Assembly (NCBI RefSeq): GCF_022581195.2
Contig: NC_061482.1
Coordinates: 2,046,001 to 2,110,000 of the forward strand
Length of the DNA stretch: 64,000 nucleotides
Direction of reading: 5' to 3'
Source: Helicoverpa zea
Taxonomy: Eukaryota > Arthropoda > Insecta > Lepidoptera > Noctuidae
Below the pieces are notes generated by a model, which was given only the letters and a program-made list of their open reading frames with translations, made no database searches and was not told the origin of the DNA. The translations under genes and the position numbers were made by a program. Below, one piece after another: positions 1 through 9,205 of the stretch; position 1 is the first letter of the stretch; the number at the start of each line of letters is the position of its first letter.

Positions 1-588
1 TATGTGGGGTCCCCATTGTAGTTTTTTGTCAAGAGTGATTCCCAGGAAAACTGTCTGATTTATAAATTCTAGTTTTTGACTGTTGAGTATTATGTCACAT
101 TCACTACTTTTTACATTTGGCAATGAAAATCGAATGCATTTCGTTTTTTTTTCATTAAGAGCCAAGTTATTTGCGTTGAACCAATTTTGGACCTGGATAA
201 TGGAATTGTTTACGTCGTCTAGGTTACGTCTACCCCGATCAATGTTAAAAATAAGAGAGGTATCATCGGCAAACAACACCATCCTAGGTTGATTATCAAA
301 TAGATAGGACAAATCATTAATATAAACTAAAAAGAGGAACGGACCTAATATGGAACCTTGTGGTACGCCCATTGCCATCATTGAGCCCAGTGAATTTACG
401 CCGTTTACTTGAACTTTAAGTTGCCGATCGTTTAGATACGATTTTAATAACTGGAGGGATGTATCTTTGATTCCGTAATGCTCTAACTTCCGCAAAAGCG
501 TTTCGTGATTTACACAGTCAAACGCTTTTGAGAGATCGCAGCTAAATATACAAGATGGTGGACTAGTTATTTTTAAGGTACTTATATT
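1..588 (-). mobile_element. Non-LTR retrotransposon (LINE) reverse transcriptase fragment
   Basis: On the minus strand one frame stays open from about 588 to the window edge and reads as a LINE reverse transcriptase. In order it shows the motif-A peptide DLSKAFDCVNHE (about 550-515), VPQGSILGPFLFLVYINDL (about 372-316) and the catalytic FADDTSLIF box (about 281-255). It then runs through the thumb-side peptide LNEKKTKCIRF to the window edge. This is the order of a jockey/CR1/R1-type ORF2 (established family knowledge). The copy starts abruptly at motif A, so it is 5'-truncated, as is usual after incomplete target-primed reverse transcription. The 3' end lies beyond position 1. There is no start codon, and it is not an independent gene. 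The clade is not settled. Confidence 0.88.
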
Positions 589-822
589 TTAAATAGATAT
601 TATACAAAAAAACTCTTTAACATATTTACACAAAAAATTCAAACTATTACTATATTTACAAACTAAATTATTCCCTACAACTTACCAACAAACTAAAATA
701 AAAAAGGGAATAAAAAAAACAAAATCAAAAACCAGCTGAGAGTCAAGCGTCGAAGTAGTCCTCCGCATCGCTGTTCCCCGGAAACGTGCCCAGAAGACTG
801 GCCGCATAGCCACGTTGATTAT
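585..822 (-). mobile_element. 3' end of a second LINE (ORF2 C-terminus plus AT-rich 3' UTR)
   Basis: Minus-strand translation of about 822-743 gives NQRGYAASLLGT...DYFDA followed by a stop at 745-743. The same type of LINE ORF2 C-terminus is seen at 21880-22022. It is followed by an A/T-rich 3' UTR down to about 590, where the reverse transcriptase fragment of another copy begins in the same orientation. The two pieces are therefore separate insertions lying head to tail. Confidence 0.7.
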
Positions 823-1548
823 AATCTATTTTTATTTTTTGTTAGAGTATGCTGGTAGTTTTGAAGGTCGAGAATCTAGCTTGTTATTCCTAAGTTTGAA
901 ACAACTGTTTACTATGAGGTTTCACGTATATTATAAGTGTTTTTATTAAAGAAAATTGGGTCGGCTATGTTATTGATGTAAATAGGCCTAAGTTAAATAG
1001 TGCCTGGTCGTTATGATGTGTGCAAATTATCAGCCGATAAACGTAAAATAAAAAAAGACGGGTGAGCATTAATGTTTAACGCTACTTTGAGTCCTCAAGG
1101 TCCTCACCATGTTTCACCAAGTACCAGGTTACCGAAAAAAACAAAAGGTAACTTGTATAGGGCCGAAATAAACTAGCAATTTACTTACCATGTTATTTAT
1201 TTAGTGAATGTATGATAGTTCACTAAACATAGAGACTAAAACCACACTCCTGAACTCAAACCTAAGTGAAAACGTAAAATTGATATCTTTATGATAATGC
1301 CCAATTATATCCCATCCTACTTTAAAAACACATGTGGTCTACTCATATATTGTCCATTATAACATGATACTAAAAATAGGCCAGTCCTCCATAAAAATAC
1401 AATATAAACTAACGTAATAACATCCCTGCATAATATTACTCAAGCCATTTATTACTTAGGCTATATTAAGTTTCGATTAAAATGTTATAAACTTATAACA
1501 ATATTGCTGCGTTATTAATTGGCCATTTACATCGACCGACGCCGACGC
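823..1548. other. Intergenic/intronic, no gene seen
   Basis: AT-rich sequence with no convincing ORF. I see no recognisable repeat in it. It ends in a GC-richer patch (about 1533-1548) that forms the insertion site of the next element. Confidence 0.6.
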
Positions 1549-1587
1549 CACTAACGTAGATTAAACCGATTTAGCTGGCCAAAAGTC
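1549..1587 (+). repeat. Left terminal inverted repeat with RSS-like layout
   Basis: Heptamer-like CACTAAC (1549-1555), a 23-bp spacer (1556-1578), then the A-rich nonamer-like CCAAAAGTC (1579-1587). The canonical RSS is CACAGTG, 12 or 23 bp, ACAAAAACC. The CAC start, the 23-bp spacing and the A-run agree; the rest of the heptamer does not. Confidence 0.75.
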
Positions 1588-1817
1588 TTTTTTTTTTTAA
1601 AGTTTATCATCAAATTGTGGGTAAAATGGAAAGAGGAGTATCCCAGCAACAAGAATTTACCACATCTACCCACCAAACATGCGATATGCGCTTGCACCAG
1701 AAGTTAGAACTTGACCTTAGTGCAAATTTTACTTTATACGTTTTTAGAGATCTCAGTAGACGGTATTAAAGAAAAATTATTTTTGTGCTCTCTAATTGAT
1801 ATTAAGCAACTATTGTG

Positions 1818-1836
1818 ATGGAATCGAGTTGTGCAG
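1818..1836 (+). CDS. Predicted first coding exon of the RAG1-like transposase
   Basis: ATG at 1818 opens a 19-nt exon encoding MESSCA plus one base, followed by a good donor (gtaaca at 1837). A polypyrimidine-preceded acceptor AG at 2162-2163 (ttttcttttgcttaag) joins it in phase to the long reading frame, giving codon G|GT. The frame has no ATG before its long coding stretch except an internal one at 2211, and the only other opening is a GTG at 2184. The intron would be 327 bp. This is inference; an RNA read across 1836/2164 would settle it. Confidence 0.5.
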
Positions 1837-2163
1837 GTAACAGTTATTATATTTTAATGTATTTTAAGTGTGATCACTTAATTTTTTATAGTATTATTTC
1901 AATTTTAAAAGAGGGTGTGAAAGCAAAATATTTTTTTAGTAATTTTCTTGTTTAAACACAATTTTGTTATATTATCGCGTTCGACCGCGTAATATTTTTT
2001 TTAGTTTTAGATATTAGACATATTCAACTGGCTTACGACATATTTTTTGGCTGCGGATAGCTGCGGATGTCCGACTTACAGGCTTTTTAAGATTTGAAGT
2101 TCATACAAAAATAAAATACTCTTTTCTTTAAAATGTAACAAAGTGCATTTTCTTTTGCTTAAG

Positions 2164-2870
2164 GTACCTCTGGTGTAAAAATAGTGACCCGGCATTATCT
2201 TTTCAATAAAATGCAACAGCAAGATCTATCTAATCTTGAGGAAAAACTAAATTATCTAGAAAACTACCTTTTGACCCATTATGGTGACACGCCTGATAGT
2301 ATTAGCAGTTTAAAACGTAGATTTGGATATTTTAAAGCAGGTATGAAAGAGAGATGGTTTAAAGCTCATAGGAAAGAAGCTGAATTCCTCAAAAATAATG
2401 AGAGTTGGTTAAGCGGAATATTTGAACTTCCGAAAAATGTTGGAAATCGACCGGGCCGGCCATCTAAATCATTTGAGGAATGTAGTGAGAGGTCTAAACG
2501 AAGGAAAACTGAAGAAATGCGCTCTAGTTTCAGTGAGGATGCTATAGTTCATGCAGCACACACAACACTACAGACTCAAGGAAAAAGAAACGCTTCAAAA
2601 ATACTTCGAGATATTACGAATTCTTCAACTGCCAGAAAATACAATAAAGCAGAACATGCAGTTTGTTGTCTTACACCACTACAAGCCTTGTCAATGTTTG
2701 TCGAAGCGGATTTAACTAGGCGACAATATGAAATTATTAGAAACACAAATAAATCACTTTATCCATGCTATGATGTGTTACTCAAGGCAAAAAAAGAATG
2801 TTACCCGCCCAAGGATTGTATAAGGATCACAAGCACCTGTGCGGAAAGCAGTCTACAGAGTCTTATCTAA
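2164..2870 (+). pseudogene. RAG1-like transposase, N-terminal part (nonamer-binding-like region)
   Basis: Read from the predicted acceptor at 2164 to a premature stop at 2868-2870. A coiled-coil-like helix (NLEEKLNYLENYLL) is followed by a GRP motif with basic tract, NRPGRPSKSFEECSERSKRR (about 2445-2505). This resembles the GGRPR and following helix of the RAG1 nonamer-binding domain. Further on, LTRRQYEIIRNTNKS...LKAKKECYPP (about 2714-2810) matches in pattern the RAG1 stretch LSCSQYHKMYRTVKAIT...LRNAEKVLLPG. The frame then stops, while the homologous reading continues one base shifted from about 2862. The shift is either a real inactivating indel or a sequencing error. Function inferred from the family: binding of the element's ends and transposition. 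Confidence 0.75.
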
Positions 2871-4161
2871 CACAATTACTCGTTTATCTATAGCGCTTGA
2901 AGAAATCCTCTGTTCACTTAATGATAATGAACGGAATTCCTTAAAAGTTATTTGTAAGTGGGGCTGTGATGGATCACAACAGGCTAAATATAAGCAAAGA
3001 TTCGAAGATGCTACAGACACAGACTCCAATATGTTTATGAGCTCTTTTGTTCCTCTTAGAATAACTTGTGGAAAAGAAGGGAAAAAAAATATATGGCAAA
3101 ACCCTACACCATCTTCGCCTAGATATTGTAGACCAATAAGGTTTCGGTTTGTTAAAGAATCGGTGGATGTGACGAAACAGGAAATAAATTATGTCGAAGA
3201 TGCTATTAAAAAGTTGACGCCTACAGAAGTTATATTACATGAGAAAAAATTTATCTTCGAACAATTATTTAAGATGACAATGGTGGATGGCAAGGTGTGT
3301 AATGCTGCAACCGATACCAAATCGACGAGTAAGTGTTATATTTGTGGAGCCACATCTAAAGATTTTAATAATCTGGCACAAAAGTTACAGACAAGTTCCA
3401 AAGCTTTAGACTTTGGACTATCTGTACTGCACGCTAGGATTCGATTTTTCGAAAGCGTTTTACATCTGGCGTACAAATTACCCGTAAAAAAATATAGGGA
3501 AAAGAGATCCAAAGAAGAAAAAGAGTTAGAAACACAAACAAAAAGAAATATTCAAGAAAGATTTCGCATTGAAACTGGGTTGTTGGTAGACATGCCAAAA
3601 GCTAATTTCGGCAATACAAATGATGGCAATACAAGTAGGAGATTTTTTGAAAACCCGCAATTGGCTGCCGACATAACAAAAGTTGATTTTAATTTCATCT
3701 ATAGATTAAAAGTTATTCTGGAAACTATTTCAAGTGGTCATAAAATAGACACCCAAAAATTCGATGACTATGCTATGGCAACGGCCAGATTGTATTGTGA
3801 TCTTTACGGTTGGCATCCCATGACTCCGACCATGCATAAAATATTAATACATGGCGGAGAAATTATTGAAAATGCATTATTGCCAATAGGACAGTTGTCA
3901 GAGGAGGCAGCCGAAGCACGAAACAAACATTTTCGGTTATATCGGGAAAATTATGCTAGAAAATTTTCAAGGGAGAATTGCAATTTTGATGTTTACAATA
4001 GATTATTGTTGAGTTCGGATCCACTATTAAGCAGCATGAGACAAATAAAAAAAAACATAAAAGCAAGATCATTTTGTCCAGAAGCAATAAATATGTTACT
4101 ACCAGCTGAACCAAACACACAATCTGATATATCTGATTCATGTAGCATAATTTTGAAATAA
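2862..4161 (+). pseudogene. RAG1-like transposase, catalytic core
   Basis: The reading frame is open from 2839 and homologous from about 2862 to the stop at 4161. WGCDG carries an Asp (2968-2970) at the RAG1 D600 position. Next come NPTPSSPRYCRPIRFRFVKES and a zinc-type CYIC (Cys codons 3334 and 3343). LHARIRFFE sits at the place of RAG1 LHCDIG, with Arg (3436-3438) where D708 would be. Then follow NTNDGNTSRRFF (RAG1 RMNGNFARKL), HKILIH (His at 3835 and 3850, the same H-x4-H spacing as RAG1) and SEEAAEARNKHFR, with Glu (3913-3915) at the E962 position. The C-terminus is intact. An apparently missing second acidic residue could mean a dead copy, or that this subfamily uses another Asp. Length and order fit a Transib-type transposase. 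Confidence 0.82.
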
Positions 4162-4344
4162 ATACATTAAAAAATGTTATAACTGCTTTTATAATAAAAA
4201 TATATAATATTCTTAATATTTTTTGAATTATTTGCTGTTTTTTTCATTAAATCATGTTTATTATACAAAATACAATGCTTACTATATACAAAAACAACAT
4301 TAAATGATAAAATAAAGCTACAAAAAACGAAATACAATGTAAAA

Positions 4345-4383
4345 TATTTTTGGCCAGCTAAATCGCTCAAATCTACGTTAGTG
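4345..4383 (-). repeat. Right terminal inverted repeat with RSS-like layout
   Basis: Reading inward on the minus strand: CACTAAC (4383-4377), a 23-bp spacer (4376-4354), then CCAAAAATA (4353-4345). Heptamer and spacer length equal those of the left end, and the nonamer has the longer A-run. Confidence 0.75.
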
Positions 4384-4388
4384 CGACG

Positions 4389-5494
4389 CTCGACGGCCTA
4401 CAGTCCCGCTAAAGCACGTTTTACTCTGAGGACATACTCGGCTTTTTAACCAGCTGCCAAATATGAAAGAGGGTTATACTTTTAATTACTAAAAATTGTG
4501 CTTGTTTTTTTTTTGGATTTAAGCGGTTTTTAAGAGAAAGCAGGATGACGTTTTTAAAAGGATTATATGCATTTTCTTTGGTTTACTCTTTGATAAGTGC
4601 TGGATCAGAATCCTATAGGTAGATGAAGTTAGGCAGGAATTTCTTGGACTTTCGGTTCTCACTAAATATGACTAAAAGTCAGCTCTTTAGCAAGCAATGG
4701 ACATGAAATGAGTTTTAATATTTAAGCTACCCTTACACACTACAAAAGCTAGAACAAAAATATATATGAGCTTACCTGATCTCTTTTCGTTCAGGTCAGA
4801 TTGATGTCCCATCGGAATTTAAGACTGAGGGAATTGAGAGTGCATCTGTGTTTGCGCTTAGGGACTCGATAAAAATATATCCTGAGTAGATACTAGATGG
4901 TAGTCCACTTTGAGGTCGACGAACTAAAAGGTCGTTTCGGAAACTATATTATTTTAAGGTAAACTAAAGGTGAAATTCTACTTGCTTACGGCACTGTGAC
5001 GCATGTAAATGTTTCTTCTGATCTTCTGGCATTAGGAAAGAGTAACAAATTGTGTGTGAACCTTCCTAAAATGTCCACAAAATTGTAGGCACTAACACTG
5101 TTTAGTGGATTCTCGCTTTAAGAAAAACTATCAATAACTATCTATCTTCTTCTTCTTCCTGCCTTGTTCCCAATTTTATTTGGCGTTGGCACAATATTAC
5201 TTTCGCTTCCATTCCTCCCCGTTACTCGTCATACTAACAATCACTCCCGTCTTACTCATCTTACAGGCAATGTATCCTATCTATATTATTAGGTTTTCCT
5301 CTTCCTTCTCCATCCAAAAACTATTTACCAGCCTTTTAAGAGTTTTAAGTATTAAGTCACAGTAGCTCTTAATCCACCTTTCGAAAACTTAAGTACTAAT
5401 TTTATTCACTGATAGTTGACGTTAAGGCACTCTAACATTAAAAGTACCTATACACTGCAGACTAAACAATAGTCCGACCGTTAGCCTTATTGGG
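4389..5494. other. No gene seen
   Basis: AT-rich unique-looking sequence. The only ORF (5180-5365) is low-complexity and has no family signature. Confidence 0.55.
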
Positions 5495-5640
5495 TGGACA
5501 GACGACCTTATAAAGGTCGCCGGAAGACGCTGGATGCAGGTCGCCTCCAACAGGTATCTGTGGAGATCTAAGGGGGAGGCCTATGCTCAGCAGTGGACTT
5601 CCTATGGCTGAGATGATGATGATCATGATGGCCCTATAGT
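5495..5640 (+). mobile_element. RTE-clade LINE, ORF C-terminus and 3' tail
   Basis: Translation of 5495-5611 gives WTDDLIKVAGRRWMQ...WRSKGEAYAQQWTSYG and a stop. This is the characteristic C-terminus of lepidopteran RTE-type ORFs (RW.DDI..VAG..W......EAYVQQW). It is followed by (GATGAT)n, the usual RTE 3' terminus. It is severely 5'-truncated. The terminal bases (AGGCCTATGCTCAGCAGTGG) recur as the tail of SINE type B in this window. Confidence 0.82.
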
Positions 5641-5647
5641 AGTCAGT

Positions 5648-5850
5648 TTTTTTATAGAAAACTAGCTTTCGCCTGCGGTTTCACCCGCGTCCCGTAGCCG
5701 GATGGTGACAAAAACTATCCTAAAACCTTCTCCCAGGTCTAAGTTACCTCCCTTCTAATTTTCAGCCAAATCGGTAAAGCCGTTTTCATGTTATGTCGTG
5801 ACAACGGAAAGCGGGTTTCATTTTTATATATATAGATTTTGATCCGAATT
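5648..5850. repeat. Interspersed repeat with 'accaaatcggt...gccgtttt' tail
   Basis: ctagctttcgcctgcggtttcacccg resembles the reverse complement of a Lep1 Helitron 3' end. The other side carries the common lepidopteran 'caaatcggtaaagccgtt' segment and ends in (TA)n. It is decayed, and the family is uncertain. Confidence 0.5.
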
Positions 5851-5980
5851 AAAGTTTTCAGTCGGTCTGATACCGGCTTAATACCTGACCGTTTTTACGT
5901 TCGTACTACGATTAGGTAATCTTCGTACTGATTTTTGAGCCCCAACAAACTATCGGCCGACTAAAAGTTTGCAGTGTGCG
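5835..5980. mobile_element. GTCGGC-ended MITE, half element
   Basis: Right half of a family found about ten times here. It starts near AGTTTTCAGTCGGTCTGATA and ends CGGCCGACTAAAAGTTTGCA plus GTGTGCG. A better copy is at 28980-29199. Confidence 0.65.
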
Positions 5981-6360
5981 CACTCTAAAAGCGTACTTTG
6001 GATGCTTGAATTATTAATAGCTTGAACAGATAGCTTACTCCAGTACATGTTCTGATACAGAATAAATAAAACGTTACTTGTGTATTATAATTATAGAGGT
6101 ATACTAATATTTGAGTGCGTACCTCTGGGTAAGAATGTATGCTTATGAGATTATGTTTGAGTTTACTTTGTATACGTACCTGTGTATCTGTATCTTTACT
6201 GTTTAATGTACCTTATCATGTGAAAGTAGGTCTTTTTAATCTGAAACGCTTTCACAATGAAAGGTTTGAACTTCGTAAGATAAAAATAATAGGTTATTTG
6301 AACCTAAGTAACTAAACTATCTCTTCTCCACAACTCAAAGTGAAAGTCGAAAGTCAAAAA

Positions 6361-6520
6361 CGTTTATTGAAAGGAGACTACTTTTTAGCAATTCTTCACG
6401 TCAAAATTTCAAAATGACATCACCCCCAAAACGCCCAACTTTGACAACTTCCTAGTGTTATGGCTGGAAAGAAGAAGCGGTGAAGAACAAGCTTCCTAAC
6501 AACACAGCCGTCTTTCAAAA
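6361..6520 (+). repeat. Diverged copy of the repeat inside the 52.4-55.5 kb duplication
   Basis: Contains CCCCCAAAACGCCCAACTTT, ACAACTTCCTA, GGCTGG.AAGAAG and CCTAACAACACAGCCGTC. It parallels 52750-52850 (CCCCAAAACGCCCACC, ACTTCCTATG, GCTGGGAAGAAG, CCCAGCAACACATGTC). It is an old interspersed repeat of unknown class. Confidence 0.55.
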
Positions 6521-6539
6521 TTTTAATTTAACAACTATA

Positions 6540-6933
6540 CAAGGTGTTGATTTGCATTTGTGCCATAGTTCAGGAGGAGGACATAAAGTACGTAAATAAT
6601 CGATTGGAATTACAGTAGATGGGAAATAACTTATATGCACTGCTTTTTTTGTCATTGTAATGTCGTAGTATTTCAGAAGTAATCCAATTTTATGAATGAA
6701 ATTTACGAATGATCGTTGCGTATTCTTTGTGTTTGCGTTTGTGTGAGGGCGCAGCACGGTTTTAAGGCCAGTAACACACACGCCAAGTTTAAATACGGCT
6801 AGATGACATAGACGGAATTCGGAAAAAAAATAATTTAAAAAAAAATACGTACCAATTTTTTGGTTGATTTGGGTCGAGAATCACTAGCATAATTACGTCC
6901 TTGTCTATGGCACGGATGCAAATCAACAGCTTG
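6540..6933. mobile_element. 394-bp TA-flanked MITE (CAAGSTGTTGATTTGCAT family), copy 1
   Basis: The termini are inverted: CAAGGTGTTGATTTGCAT on the left and ATGCAAATCAACAGCTTG on the right, each continuing into a GTGCCATA/TATGGCAC segment. TA dinucleotides flank both ends (6538-6539, 6934-6935), suggesting a Tc1/mariner-type derivative. The same element lies inverted at 47092-47476. A minus-strand ORF inside it is not conserved and is not called. Confidence 0.75.
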
Positions 6934-7373
6934 TATAATACAATTTCACTCTCATCCCGATGGAAATACTTCCCGCACCCGGCGAAAAAGTAGCATATCT
7001 CCTAACGTATGAAGTAACTCCCTCGCAACGCGAGTGGAGCCACATGCAACGGCTAGTATTGCCTACATAATTCACAAGTACCTAAGTCTTTTAAAGCCGT
7101 GATATGTATACAATGTGTAATAAAGAACCTCTTTTCTAGACGTGTAGGTAAAACTTAATGCCTTTAGTGCTTGCGACCTTAAGTAATGCTCGTAATTTCA
7201 TTACTTAGAAGCTGCTTGCTTGTAATATACAATGATTTTGTTTAAACACTGTTACTATAAAGAACGATGCTTTTTAAACAACCTTAAATAATTAAAAAAA
7301 AGCTATTACGACCTTTTTAACGCCTCAAACCAGTTAAGTACAACCTCTTTTAACGCCTCGAGGCGTTTTATAA
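6934..7373. other. No gene seen
   Basis: AT-rich, without recognised repeats. Confidence 0.5.
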
Positions 7374-7404
7374 TCCAAACTAATATTATAAATGCGAAAG
7401 TAAC

Positions 7405-7435
<31 letters not shown>

Positions 7436-7640
7436 TTTCTTCACGCCTAAACTACTGAACCGATTTGTGTGAAATTTGGTACAGACATAGTTTGAAACTT
7501 GAGAAAGGACATAGGATAGTTTTTATTACAAAAAAAATAAAAATAAAATTATTCCGGACATATAGCGCCATCTATTGGTCAAATCAAAAATCTGCTGGTA
7601 GTCACTATTCCACGCGAACGAAGTTGCGGGCAAAAGCTAG
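7374..7640 (+). mobile_element. Lep1-like non-autonomous Helitron
   Basis: Starts TCCAAACTAATATTATAAAT directly after A and ends GCGGGCAAAAGCTAG directly before T. This is the Helitron rule 5'-TC...CTRR-3' inserted between A and T, and the ends match the published Lep1 family of Lepidoptera. It includes a (TCTG)n microsatellite at about 7405-7434. Confidence 0.8.
7405..7434 (+). repeat. (TCTG)n microsatellite
   Basis: About seven uninterrupted tetranucleotide units inside the Lep1-like element. Confidence 0.9.
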
Positions 7641-7837
7641 TACCTAATAAATAAAAGACGATACCAATATAGTACGGTTGGTGGTACTTAATTCTCTTTT
7701 TTGAATCGATATCGGTTTTGCACTAAGTTTTCGATTAACACGCTTATATTAGCTTCACTTGTAACAATGCATGTAATAAAGTCTTGGAATTTTAATTTGA
7801 CCCACTTCCCGGTCTTTGATTAGGATGAAATTCTGCA

Positions 7838-7897
7838 CAAGCTCCGAGTTCTGATGACAATGCATGTATGTATTGTCATCAGAACACGGAGCTTGTA
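7838..7897. repeat. 60-bp hairpin
   Basis: Arms ACAAGCTCCGAGTTCTGATG and CATCAGAACACGGAGCTTGT pair almost perfectly, and the pairing continues toward a small central loop. It may be a solo fold-back remnant. Confidence 0.7.
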
Positions 7898-8025
7898 AGC
7901 TACTAGCTAAGAAACGTCATTACAAATCCAATTATGTAATAAAAAAAATTCTGTGCGTGCTAAATTACGTGTTTTATAGTTTTTTAAAGTATATTTTTTA
8001 TTTGAGTCGATATCCGCTTTGCAGT

Positions 8026-8075
8026 AACTGCCGACCCCAAAATAGTTGGTAAAAAGGCTCGGAGGATGGAGGATG
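8026..8075 (+). mobile_element. SINE type A, 3' fragment
   Basis: GCCGACCCCAAAATAGTTGG..AAAAAGGCTCGGAGGATG is the tail of the SINE that is complete at 41876-42258. Confidence 0.7.
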
Positions 8076-8079
8076 CTTC

Positions 8080-8629
8080 GCTTTGCAGTAAGCTTTCAAT
8101 TGCCGGCTAATAAAAATAATGAACCTTACTTGACTAAATCTTTAACAAACAACAATTGTGTTCTAAACCGTCAGTAGACAGTTTTGTCAACTTCGTCATT
8201 CAATTTTACTCTAACGTAAATTAAGACCGGTGTGAACTAAAAGAAAACGAATAAGTAACTATATAATTTAATGACGGTTTTTATTATTTTGCAATTGATT
8301 TGAATTTTGGTTACTGCTTTATTTACAAGGATAAGCCTTTATTGGAAAAAATCCTAAAAAATAAAAATAAAGGATCAAAAAAATTTATCAAACCCGATTT
8401 TTTCAGTAATATTTTCGAAAAGCTAAATGCGCACAAAGCCTTTCATCTATCTTTTTCCTTTTTTTTTTGAAAATGTAATCCGAACTCTGTAGTGCGTTTC
8501 AATTTTCAAATTCGTAGAGGTAGGTACTTCGGTTATTGATATTTACTCTTCCTAAAACTGAACAAAAAATAGGTTCTTTGTGAATTAAAGTCCGACAGAC
8601 GGTGGACATTGTTCAAAATGAAACAAAAT
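8080..8629. other. No gene seen
   Basis: AT-rich sequence with poly-A/T tracts, no recognised repeat. Confidence 0.5.
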
Positions 8630-9205
8630 AGGTCAAGTGCGAGTCGGATCCGAACACGGAGGGCTCCGTAGTATCTTTAAAAATCCTGTATGGGTGAACC
8701 ATGAAATGTTTACGTTATTTTGGTTTCTTAAAATCCTGTAGGCATGGGTGTACCATAAAATATTTACGTTATTTTAGTTTGAATATTTGTTGTTATAGCA
8801 GCAACAGAAATACTACATCCGTGCAAATTTCAACTGTCTACATAGCTACACACGGCTCTTGAGATACAGCCTGGTAAAAGACGGACAGATGGACGGACAG
8901 CGTAATTTCAGAAACAGAAATACATCGTCTGTGACAATTTCAGCAGTCCAGATATCATAGTTCATGAAAGACGAACAGACGGGCAGCGAAGTCTTAGTAA
9001 AAGGCACCGTTTTACCCATTTTTTTGATGAGACATCATCAAATGATACCTTCCGCTGTGGGTGTAGCGTGAGGGAGTGTCAGACTCTTACCGACTATAAC
9101 TCACCATGTTCCATCTTAAGCCCTTTATGTACCAGGGCCGCGGTAACTCTTTCGAAAAATATCCCAACCCGTTTTACCCTTCGGGTACGGAATCCTAAGA
9201 ACTAT
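8630..9205 (+). repeat. Interspersed repeat 'acggacagcg...gttttaccc...gggtacggaa'
   Basis: Contains ACACGGAGGGCTCCGTAGTA, two near-repeated 'aatcctgta...tttacgttatttt' blocks (about 8685-8785), the 'agcaacagaaatac...caactgtcta' segment, repeated 'gacggacagatggacggacag', and finally CGTTTTACCCTTCGGGTACG. This arrangement is a common lepidopteran dispersed repeat. It is decayed, and no coding part remains. A short piece like 9140-9165 recurs inverted at 59803-59830. Confidence 0.6.

Larger units (their letters stand above)
1549..4383 (+). mobile_element. Transib/RAG1-like cut-and-paste DNA transposon, nearly complete
   Basis: A 2,835-bp element bounded by inverted repeats of about 39 bp that begin CACTAACGTAGATT. 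It contains a single + strand transposase gene homologous by eye to the RAG1 core. CGACG follows the right end at 4384-4388, and CGACG lies at 1543-1547 with one extra C before the left end. This fits the 5-bp, GC-rich target duplications known for Transib, with a one-base slip. The CACTA start also recalls the CACTA/CMC superfamily, but the protein argues for Transib/RAG. The element looks complete except for one coding frameshift. Confidence 0.8.

Noticed and set aside
6515..6781. 88-aa minus-strand ORF in the 394-bp MITE
   Set aside because: The inverted second copy at 47092-47476 carries changes that do not preserve it, so there is no sign of coding constraint.
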